DNA from: Profundicola sp964553105
GTDB taxonomy: Bacteria; Bacteroidota; Bacteroidia; Flavobacteriales; Weeksellaceae
Assembly (NCBI GenBank): GCA_964553105.1
Contig: CAZKJO010000053.1
Span: 1-11,961, forward strand
DNA: 11,961 nt
Direction: 5' to 3'
Part shown: one piece after another, positions 5,633-11,961 of the stretch
How the letters are laid out: every line of letters starts with the position of its first letter
How positions within the stretch are numbered: position 1 is the stretch's first letter
Program-made: the position numbers and the translations under genes
The notes under the pieces: model-generated
What the model saw: only the letters and a program-made list of their open reading frames with translations
What the model was told of the DNA's origin: nothing
The model's database searches: none

Positions 5633-6762
5633 ATTCAAAAATATGGCTTTCGTCGCCACATATGGGCGGAACTGAGCAAAAGTATGTTCAAGATGCATTC
5701 GATGAAAATTGGATTGCTCCTTTAGGACCGAATGTAACTTTATTCGAAGAAAAGATTCAATCTTTTCTTGATCAAGATATCCAAGTAGCTGCCCTAAGCT
5801 CTGGGACAGCAGCCTTACATTTAGCCTTGATTTTATTAGGCGTTGAAAGAGACGACGAAGTAATTTGTCAGAGTATGACGTTTAGTGCTTCTGCAAACCC
5901 TATTAAATATTTAGGTGCTACACCCGTGTTTGTGGACAGTGAAGAAACCACTTGGAATATAGATCCTAACGCCTTAGAAGAAGCCATAAAAGACAGAATT
6001 CAAAAAGGTAAAAAACCAAAAGCAATTGTTGCCGTACATTTATATGGAATGCCTTATCAGCATGATGCTCTGAAAAGTATTGCTGATAAATACGAAATTC
6101 CAATAGTGGAGGATAGTGCTGAAGCTCTAGGTAGTACCTATAAAGGACAGAAATGTGGTACTTTAGGTGATATTTCTATTTTAAGTTTTAATGGAAATAA
6201 AATCATAACTACTTCAGGCGGAGGAGCTCTAATTACAAAAACTCAAGAATTAAAAGATAAGGCTGTCTTTTTAGCAACTCAGGCGAGAGACAATGCTCCA
6301 CATTACCAACATAGTCATGTGGGATATAATTATAGATTGAGTAATGTTTCTGCCGGTATCGGTTGTGGACAAATGGAAGTTTTATCCGATCGTGTGAATC
6401 AGAGAAGAAAGCATCAGGAGTTTTATACTGATCTTTTTCAAGATCATGCAGAAATTAAAGTGATGCAAGAGCCTACTAAGGATTATCATTCTAACTTCTG
6501 GCTGAGTGCATTGACATTTGAAGGCACAAATGGATATGAGAATAGAGAAGCATTAAGAACTTCTTTAAATGATAAATACAATATAGAAACTCGTCCTTTG
6601 TGGAAGCCTATGCATTTACAACCTATCTTTGCGGATGCACCTTATTACGGAGCTAAGGTTTCAGAAGATTTATTTAATAAAGGTTTATGTTTACCTTCTG
6701 GGTCTAATCTAACAGAAGAAGAATTAAGCAGAATAAAACAAGCCTTTCAAGAATTGGTATAG
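5629..6762 (+). CDS. PglE-like DegT/DnrJ/EryC1 sugar aminotransferase
   Basis: PLP-dependent transfer of an amino group to the C4-keto position of a UDP-4-keto-6-deoxy sugar, using an amino acid donor (glutamate in characterised relatives). Motifs of the family appear in order: the start IWLSSPHMGGTEQKYV (5-20), SSGTAALHLAL (57-67) contacting PLP phosphate, EDSAEALGS (161-169) with D162 facing the pyridine nitrogen, and SFNGNKIITTSGGG (186-199) with K191 as the Schiff-base lysine. TRPLWKPMHLQP (321-332) belongs to the substrate pocket. The length of 377 residues is typical. It sits between the acetyltransferase (ATGA overlap) and the dehydratase (stop immediately followed by the next ATG), which matches a dehydratase, aminotransferase, acetyltransferase pathway. 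Whether the product has gluco (bacillosamine) or galacto configuration at C4 cannot be told from sequence. Confidence 0.93.
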   Translation: MNSKIWLSSPHMGGTEQKYVQDAFDENWIAPLGPNVTLFEEKIQSFLDQDIQVAALSSGTAALHLALILLGVERDDEVICQSMTFSASANPIKYLGATPVFVDSEETTWNIDPNALEEAIKDRIQKGKKPKAIVAVHLYGMPYQHDALKSIADKYEIPIVEDSAEALGSTYKGQKCGTLGDISILSFNGNKIITTSGGGALITKTQELKDKAVFLATQARDNAPHYQHSHVGYNYRLSNVSAGIGCGQMEVLSDRVNQRRKHQEFYTDLFQDHAEIKVMQEPTKDYHSNFWLSALTFEGTNGYENREALRTSLNDKYNIETRPLWKPMHLQPIFADAPYYGAKVSEDLFNKGLCLPSGSNLTEEELSRIKQAFQELV

Positions 6763-8730
6763 ATGATGAATTTTAAAGTCAAAGATTCTGGACTACTAGC
6801 CAAATTAGCTGAGAAGCTACACGCTATCAATCACCTACCAAGATGGGCTATCTTATCTATAGATATAGGCATCGTAATATTCTCTTTATTAGTTACTTAC
6901 TTCCTCATGAATATCTGGGGAATAAAAGAATTTGGTTCATTCAATACCTATATAACTTTTGGTTTATTGGTGGGTGTTGTAGTATTCTACTTATACGCTT
7001 TCAAAGTTTCTTCGGGAATTGTTAGACATTCGAGTATACGTGATATTATTAAGATATCGCTGGCAACCTTCAGTGCGCTAATCACGATTCTGATCATAAA
7101 TTATGCTTATTATTTCTCTATAGGTCAGGATATGATTCCTGAAAAGAAATTGGTATTTGATCCACCTCTCTTCTTTTTCATACTCTTAGCCTTTTTGATG
7201 CTATCCTTATTTAGATTTTATGTAAAGCTTGCTTTCTTAATGTTCTTAAAATTTAAAGATGATAAGGCTTTAAAAGAAGTTATGGTCTATGGCACAGACG
7301 ATAGCGCTGTGGCTATCGGTAATGTTTTAAATGAAACCATAAGCAATGGATTTAATGTGATTGGTTTTATTTCATCGCAAAGAACGCCAAGTAATAGTCG
7401 AATTCTAGGTAAAAAGATTTATTCCATTAATAAGATCATTCAAAGTGATTTTATGAATCATAGAATCGACGGAATCGTTTTCCCAGACAAGGACATGCGC
7501 GCGGATGAAAACCAAGATTTAATCAATCAACTTATTCAAAAGAAGATTAAACTTTATCATATCCCTTTTCAATCCTTTGAAGAAACTAATGCAATCGAAA
7601 GAAAGAATATTCATTCTTTAGAGATTGAGGACTTATTGTACCGAGAGCAAATTTCTATTGAGAATGATGCCATTAGCCAAAGACATTTAGGGAAAAACGT
7701 GTTAGTGACGGGGGGAGCAGGTTCTATTGGAAGTGAGATCGTAAGGAAAGTAGCTCAGTTTAAGCCTGCTTTAGTGGTTGTAGTGGATCAAGCTGAAACA
7801 CCACTAAACGACATTAAGCTAGAAATGGAGAAAAAACATCCAGAGATTAAATTCATTTTCCATCTAGCCAATGTGAGTAATAAGTATAGAATTGAACCTT
7901 TATTTAAGAAGTACAACTTTTCTATGGTATATCATGCAGCAGCCTATAAGCATGTGCCTATTGTAGAAGAAAATCCACATGAGGCTATCTATGTCAACAT
8001 TATGGGAACTCGAATTATCGCAGATTTATCTAATGAATATAAGATCAATCGTTTCGTTATGATTTCCACGGATAAGGCGGTAAACCCTACCAATGTTATG
8101 GGAGCTTCTAAACGTGTTGCAGAATTGTATGTTCAATCCCTACAAGAAAAAGAGAATAATACCACCAAATTTATTACGACAAGATTTGGTAATGTATTGG
8201 GCTCTAATGGATCTGTAATTCCATTATTTAGAAAACAGATTGAAGCAGGAGGACCTTTAACTTTGACCCATCCTGACATCACGCGTTATTTCATGACCAT
8301 CCCCGAAGCTTGTGAATTGGTATTACAAGCAGGAACCATGGGACAAGGTGGAGAAATCTATGTTTTTGATATGGGAGAACCTGTAAAAATCTTAGATTTG
8401 GCTAAGAAAATGATTAAATTAAGTGGATTAGAACCGGATGTTGATATAGAAATAAAGATCACTGGATTAAGACCTGGAGAGAAGTTATATGAGGAATTAC
8501 TAAGTGATGCCTCCACTACGCTACCAACTCACCATGAAAAAATTATGCGTGCTAAAGATACAACCATGCCTTATGTTGTCATGGAAAAACAAACCAAAGA
8601 AATTGCACGCGCCACGGTTAAGAAAACCAAAAATGAATTAGTACAAATGATTAAAGATTTGGTCCCTGAATATAAAAGTCAGAATTCTGAATTTGAATGC
8701 CTTGATGCTAATCCTGAAAAAATTACTTAA
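6763..8730 (+). CDS. PglF/CapD-like membrane UDP-GlcNAc 4,6-dehydratase (inverting or C6 type)
   Basis: Predicted first enzyme of the amino-sugar pathway: NAD-dependent 4,6-dehydration of UDP-GlcNAc to a 4-keto-6-deoxy sugar. It has the full-length membrane architecture (655 residues): four transmembrane helices (about 28-50, 63-82, 94-120, 134-162), a CoA-binding-like Rossmann domain (about 170-290), and a catalytic short-chain dehydrogenase/reductase domain (about 300-600). The NAD motif TGGAGSIGSE is at 316-325. The active site reads STDKAVNPTNVMGASK (435-450), where D437-K438 and M446 stand in the place of the usual Tyr-x-x-x-Lys tyrosine, with K450 retained, as known for the PglF/FlaA1 group. 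HAAAYKHVP (391-399), TRFGNVLGS (473-481) and TGLRPGEKLYEELL (567-580) are intact. Translation may start at either of two adjacent ATGs, 6763 or 6766. Its stop codon overlaps a possible promoter for the next gene. Confidence 0.94.
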   Translation: MMNFKVKDSGLLAKLAEKLHAINHLPRWAILSIDIGIVIFSLLVTYFLMNIWGIKEFGSFNTYITFGLLVGVVVFYLYAFKVSSGIVRHSSIRDIIKISLATFSALITILIINYAYYFSIGQDMIPEKKLVFDPPLFFFILLAFLMLSLFRFYVKLAFLMFLKFKDDKALKEVMVYGTDDSAVAIGNVLNETISNGFNVIGFISSQRTPSNSRILGKKIYSINKIIQSDFMNHRIDGIVFPDKDMRADENQDLINQLIQKKIKLYHIPFQSFEETNAIERKNIHSLEIEDLLYREQISIENDAISQRHLGKNVLVTGGAGSIGSEIVRKVAQFKPALVVVVDQAETPLNDIKLEMEKKHPEIKFIFHLANVSNKYRIEPLFKKYNFSMVYHAAAYKHVPIVEENPHEAIYVNIMGTRIIADLSNEYKINRFVMISTDKAVNPTNVMGASKRVAELYVQSLQEKENNTTKFITTRFGNVLGSNGSVIPLFRKQIEAGGPLTLTHPDITRYFMTIPEACELVLQAGTMGQGGEIYVFDMGEPVKILDLAKKMIKLSGLEPDVDIEIKITGLRPGEKLYEELLSDASTTLPTHHEKIMRAKDTTMPYVVMEKQTKEIARATVKKTKNELVQMIKDLVPEYKSQNSEFECLDANPEKIT

Positions 8731-8735
8731 TTTTG
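8702..8735 (+). promoter_or_regulatory. Candidate internal promoter in front of wza
   Basis: TAATTTTG at 8728-8735 matches the TAnnTTTG -7 element exactly and overlaps the TAA stop of the dehydratase gene. A TTG at 8702-8704 is a possible -33 element, but its spacing (23 nt) is longer than the 19 nt at prs. Transcription would begin near 8742, about 15 nt before the lipoprotein ATG. It would let the export genes be expressed apart from the sugar-synthesis genes. Confidence 0.4.
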
Positions 8736-8756
8736 CCACAACCTAGTACACAACTT

Positions 8757-9506
8757 ATGAATAGATTCATATTATTTATACTATTAATATCCTTGATATC
8801 ATCCTGTCGAACACAAAAAGATGTTTGGTATTTTCAAAATCTAGATCAGGTTATTAATGAAACTCCTGAGATTTACGAGGATCCTAAAATTCAAACAGGT
8901 GATGCTTTAAGTATTAATGTAAATACTTTTAATCCTGAGTTATCGCAACCCTTTAATTTGGGAACATCTACTAATACGACACAAGGGGTATCCGAAAATA
9001 GTCCAGCGGCCTATGTGGTTAGTAGCAATGGGGAAATTGATATGCCTATGTTAGGTTCAATTAAAGTGATAGGTATGACAAGACAAGAGTTATCGGTTTT
9101 TTTACAAGATAAGATTTCACATTATGTGAAAGACCCCATAGTTAATGTTAGGTTTCTTAATTTTAGAGTTACCATGCTAGGTGAGTTTAATAGTCCAGGC
9201 GTTGTTCAATCTACTTCAGAAAAACTTAATTTAATGGAGGCAATAGCAAGATCAGGAGACATGAACTTATATGCCATACGTGATTCCGTAATGATTATTA
9301 GAACAGTTGATGGAATTAGACAAAAGAAATTTGTTAATTTATTGGATGCAAATACGATCAATTCTGAGTATTATTATCTTAGACAAAATGACATTGTCTA
9401 TGCTATGCCAACTAAATCTAAAGCTATCGAGTTTAACTCTCGTCCCATTAGAGATGGTTTAACAGTTTTGGGATTTGTATTAACCATTTATGCACTTTTT
9501 AAATAA
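8757..9506 (+). CDS. wza: Wza-like polysaccharide export lipoprotein
   Basis: Outer-membrane export protein that carries capsule or exopolysaccharide out of the cell together with the Wzc-like protein. From the ATG at 8757 the protein has 249 residues and starts with a lipoprotein signal peptide (MNRF, a hydrophobic core, LISSC), giving C17 as the lipidated residue. An upstream in-frame TTG at 8733 would put eight extra residues (MPQPSTQL) before this signal and lies in the candidate -7 element, so I rejected it. The poly-export domain (about 41-134) has IQTGDALSINV (45-55) and DPIVNVRFLNF (126-136). One SLBB domain follows (about 137-195; GEFNSPGVV at 142-150). A C-terminal hydrophobic helix (about 233-247) may cross the outer membrane, as in Wza. 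It is shorter than enterobacterial Wza, with fewer SLBB domains, which is usual in Bacteroidota. Three nucleotides separate it from wzc. Confidence 0.92.
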   Translation: MNRFILFILLISLISSCRTQKDVWYFQNLDQVINETPEIYEDPKIQTGDALSINVNTFNPELSQPFNLGTSTNTTQGVSENSPAAYVVSSNGEIDMPMLGSIKVIGMTRQELSVFLQDKISHYVKDPIVNVRFLNFRVTMLGEFNSPGVVQSTSEKLNLMEAIARSGDMNLYAIRDSVMIIRTVDGIRQKKFVNLLDANTINSEYYYLRQNDIVYAMPTKSKAIEFNSRPIRDGLTVLGFVLTIYALFK

Positions 9507-9509
9507 CAG

Positions 9510-11918
9510 ATGAGCAACCAAATTCAAAACCCATTTTTAGAGGAATCCTCTCATCAGAGAACCGAAAAACTTAGAAGAAACATTGCTGCCTACGTTAGAA
9601 GATGGCCTGTTTTTCTTTTAAGCATACTCTTCTTCCTATTTATGGCTTGGTTATACACTAGGTATCTCACGCCTATTTATCAATCATCAATTGGTGTACT
9701 AGTCAAGGATGGTAAACAAAATCCAGGAACTAATATTTTATTACAAGATATTGCATTAACTGGTAATTTGAGTGGGGGAATCTCAAATGATATGCAAATA
9801 TTAAAATCAATGAGAAACGTTACTCAAGTTGTACGCAATCTTGATTTACATCATAAATATAATCGTGAAGGAAGAATTATTGAAAAAGAAGCCTACGGTC
9901 GTGAATTACCTATTTTGCTAAAATCATATGCAGCCGATAGCCTTAGGCCAATTCAACAGCAATTTCAAGTTAAGTATAGTTATCCGAATATAAATTTAGT
10001 TACGGCTCAAGGTCAAACTTATTCAACACAGTTAAACAAGCCACTTCTAATTAATAATAATACTTTTGTTTTTGTTAAGAACCCTATTGGTTCTAATGCA
10101 AAGAACGATGAATTCAAAGTTACTATCAGTAATCCAATTTCAGTTGCGAGAGGACTTCAAAATAGCATTAATATTAATACGGTTGAAGGTACTACCATAG
10201 TAAATTTAACTATGACCTCTATTAATACATTAAAATCAGAAGATATATTACAAGAATTAGTAAATGTTTATAATCAAGAATCTATAAGTGATCAAAACTT
10301 AGAATTTGAAAAAACTGAAGAATTTATTGAAGATCGTATTGTTCAGATTAACGAAGAACTAGGAGGCGTTGAAGGAACAAAAGTTTCTTTTAAAGAAGAC
10401 AATTCAATCGCGAATTTAGAAGCCGAAGCTTCGCAAAGTATAAATATGAAGCCAGGCTTGGAAAGTAGCTTAACTAACATTGAAACTCAATTAAGTTTAG
10501 TCCAATCCTATAAAAATCATGTTCAGAATCAAGGCATTGATGAAATTTTACCGTCTGATGTTAGTGATGGCTCTAATGCAACTAATGCTGCAGTAAGTAA
10601 TTATAATCAGCTTGTGAGTGAAAGAAATAACTTATTAGCTTCTGGGGCAACTGAAGAACACCCCGATGTCAAAAACTTAACAGCAAATATTCAAAGTAGT
10701 AAGTCAGCTATACTTTCGAACATAAGTAAAAAAACCTCATCCTTACAAAGTATGAGAAATGATATTTCTAGCCAACTAGGAAAGTTTTCTGCTATTAAAA
10801 GTAGTATACCTAAACTAGAAAGAATTAATAGAGAAATTGACAGACAACAACATATTAAAGAAAGTTTGTATCTTTTACTTTTACAAAAAAGAGAAGAGGC
10901 AGCTATATCCAAAGCAATTACAGGAGATAAAGCAAAAATATTAAATCCACCTTCAAGCTATGGCCCAGTTGCCCCAGTAAAGTCGAGATATTACTTTGGA
11001 GCTTTTGCACTAGGACTTTTACTGCCATTGGCTGTTATTTACACTAAAGAATTACTAAAAAATAAGATTGAAACACGTAGTGACTTAGAGGATCTAGTGA
11101 AAGGAGAACCCATTGTTGCTGAACTTCCTAAGATTTCAATGGATAAAGAATTTAAATTGGTAGGTAGTGATTTGAGTGTAATGTCTGAGGCCTTCCGAAT
11201 CATGCGTACGAATATAGAATTCGTTATGTCTAGGAGGTTATCTGATAACAAAGGAGGTAAAGTTATATTGGTTACTTCAAGCATTAAAGGTGAGGGAAAA
11301 ACATTTGTTTCAATGAACTATGCTCACGTACTTGGTCAATTAAAAGGTAAAAAAGCCATCATCATTGGAGCGGATATTCGAAATCCTCAGTTGCATCGTT
11401 ATGATAGATCAAGCAAAAATGCTATTGGATTAACCGAATATTTATATTCAGATGATATCTCAATCGAACAACTTATTCATGTATCAAAAGCAGATAATAA
11501 GACTCATATTATTTTCTCTGGTAAAATTCCACCTAATCCTACTGAACTTTTAATGAGTTATAAATTTGATCAATTAGTTGATGAACTTAGACAACTTTAT
11601 GACTATGTAGTAATAGATAGTGCTCCTTTAGTCTTAGTATCAGACACTTACCATATCAGCAGCGCTGCAGATCTCACCGTGTATGTAACTCGATCTGAGT
11701 TTACGCCAAAAGATGTGCTAAAAGTACCTATGGACGCTATTGAAGAAGGCAGATTGAAAAATGTAGTCTTTGCCTTAAATGATATTTCTGCTTCCCATTC
11801 AGGTTATGCTTATGGTTATAAATATAATTATGGTTATGGTTATGGTTATGGAACCGTGAATAGACGAAGATCACCTTTAAAAAGATTCTTATCTAGTTTT
11901 GGTATAAATTTAAAATAA
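9510..11918 (+). CDS. wzc: Wzc-like chain-length regulator with bacterial tyrosine kinase domain
   Basis: Inner-membrane polysaccharide co-polymerase that controls chain length and couples polymerisation to export through Wza; its cytosolic kinase autophosphorylates on tyrosines. Order along 802 residues: TM1 (about 32-50), periplasmic Wzz domain and long coiled-coil regions (about 55-460; REEAAISKAI at 461-470 is the GNVR-like end), TM2 (about 494-512), then the BY-kinase (about 535-760). The EX2RX2R ring-assembly motif is E560-R563-R566. Walker A is SSIKGEGKT (590-598, K597), Walker A' is IIIGADIRNP (617-626) and Walker B is VVIDSAP (700-706, D703). In A' the first Asp of the usual D-x-D is Gly620; only D622 remains. 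The C-terminus carries eight tyrosines on every second residue from Y766 to Y780, then a basic tail (RRRSPLKRF). It follows wza by 3 nt and overlaps the next gene by one base (TAATG). Confidence 0.94.
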   Translation: MSNQIQNPFLEESSHQRTEKLRRNIAAYVRRWPVFLLSILFFLFMAWLYTRYLTPIYQSSIGVLVKDGKQNPGTNILLQDIALTGNLSGGISNDMQILKSMRNVTQVVRNLDLHHKYNREGRIIEKEAYGRELPILLKSYAADSLRPIQQQFQVKYSYPNINLVTAQGQTYSTQLNKPLLINNNTFVFVKNPIGSNAKNDEFKVTISNPISVARGLQNSININTVEGTTIVNLTMTSINTLKSEDILQELVNVYNQESISDQNLEFEKTEEFIEDRIVQINEELGGVEGTKVSFKEDNSIANLEAEASQSINMKPGLESSLTNIETQLSLVQSYKNHVQNQGIDEILPSDVSDGSNATNAAVSNYNQLVSERNNLLASGATEEHPDVKNLTANIQSSKSAILSNISKKTSSLQSMRNDISSQLGKFSAIKSSIPKLERINREIDRQQHIKESLYLLLLQKREEAAISKAITGDKAKILNPPSSYGPVAPVKSRYYFGAFALGLLLPLAVIYTKELLKNKIETRSDLEDLVKGEPIVAELPKISMDKEFKLVGSDLSVMSEAFRIMRTNIEFVMSRRLSDNKGGKVILVTSSIKGEGKTFVSMNYAHVLGQLKGKKAIIIGADIRNPQLHRYDRSSKNAIGLTEYLYSDDISIEQLIHVSKADNKTHIIFSGKIPPNPTELLMSYKFDQLVDELRQLYDYVVIDSAPLVLVSDTYHISSAADLTVYVTRSEFTPKDVLKVPMDAIEEGRLKNVVFALNDISASHSGYAYGYKYNYGYGYGYGTVNRRRSPLKRFLSSFGINLK
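11802..11851 (+). repeat. Hexanucleotide repeat encoding the Wzc tyrosine tail
   Basis: This stretch codes for a Gly-Tyr-rich tail (residues 765-780). Its right part, 11829-11851, is a nearly perfect tandem array of TATGGT (three units plus TATGG). The left part holds diverged copies (GGTTATGCTTATGGTTAT). The unit is 6 bp, so gain or loss of copies adds or removes one Tyr-Gly pair and keeps the frame. Confidence 0.85.
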
Positions 11919-11961
11919 TGAATAGAACAAATACAACCGTTTTAGTAACAGGTGCAGCAGG
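11918..11961 (+). CDS. NAD-dependent sugar epimerase/dehydratase, 5' end only
   Basis: Only the first 14 codons lie in the window. ATG at 11918 shares its A with the wzc stop (TAATG). The visible residues, MNRTNTTVLVTGAAG, end in the start of the Rossmann NAD(P)-binding motif TGxxGxxG of the extended short-chain dehydrogenase/reductase family. This fits a nucleotide-sugar enzyme such as UDP-glucuronate or UDP-GlcNAc epimerase, or a GDP-mannose or dTDP-glucose dehydratase, in the same polysaccharide operon. Which one cannot be decided from this fragment. Confidence 0.75.
   Translation, partial: MNRTNTTVLVTGAA

Noticed and set aside
6843..7025. 60-codon open frame on the plus strand
   Set aside because: It is an out-of-frame shadow within the membrane part of the 4,6-dehydratase gene.
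8733..8756. TTG start giving the Wza-like protein eight extra residues
   Set aside because: The lipoprotein signal begins cleanly at ATG 8757, and the TTG lies in the candidate -7 element.
10691..11284. Two minus-strand open frames (10691-10912 and 11039-11284)
   Set aside because: Both are antisense to the wzc coiled-coil and kinase region. Their products show no family motif and no promoter is evident.
1..11961. Mobile element, CRISPR array, tRNA or rRNA genes, toxin-antitoxin or defence genes
   Set aside because: I found no transposase or integrase motifs, no spaced direct repeats and no cloverleaf-like sequence. All spacers are under about 210 nt and are accounted for by the terminators, promoters and hairpins listed.

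Overview
The window looks like chromosomal DNA from a Bacteroidota bacterium, probably a flavobacterium-like lineage. The reasons are AT-rich sequence with almost no Shine-Dalgarno sites, promoters close to the Bacteroidota TAnnTTTG type, an OmpA-family protein with thrombospondin type-3 repeats, a long L25/CTC protein with an acidic tail, and a Wza/Wzc pair of the kind seen in this phylum. The genus cannot be fixed from sequence alone. I see no mobile element, RNA gene, CRISPR array or prophage.

Left part (1-2422), all on the minus strand and read right to left: ribulose-phosphate 3-epimerase (rpe), an OmpA/TSP3 outer-membrane protein ending in a strong intrinsic terminator, then a 113-residue protein of unknown function. 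Middle (2423-4332): a divergent intergenic region with a palindrome and a good promoter, then prs (PRPP synthetase) and rplY (ribosomal protein L25), closed by a 13-bp terminator hairpin. Rpe and Prs both act around the pentose-phosphate pool and are divergently placed.

Right part (4333-11961), all on the plus strand: the start of a capsule or exopolysaccharide locus. Four tightly packed genes encode a PglC-like phosphoglycosyl transferase, a PglD-like N-acetyltransferase, a PglE-like PLP aminotransferase and a PglF-like membrane 4,6-dehydratase. Together they can make a UDP-2,4-diacetamido-2,4,6-trideoxyhexose (bacillosamine-type) from UDP-GlcNAc and load it as a sugar phosphate on undecaprenyl phosphate. 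A Wza-like export lipoprotein and a Wzc-like chain-length regulator/BY-kinase follow, and the first 14 codons of an NAD-dependent sugar epimerase/dehydratase run off the right edge. Genes overlap or nearly touch, so this is an operon, with a possible extra promoter just before wza.

The content is mostly conventional. The points most worth a second look are the Wzc tyrosine tail encoded by a hexanucleotide repeat, the internal promoter that could uncouple export from precursor synthesis, the palindrome between rpe and prs, the hairpin between prs and rplY, and the unknown gene whose start lies against a terminator. I found no convincing sign of a wholly new system.
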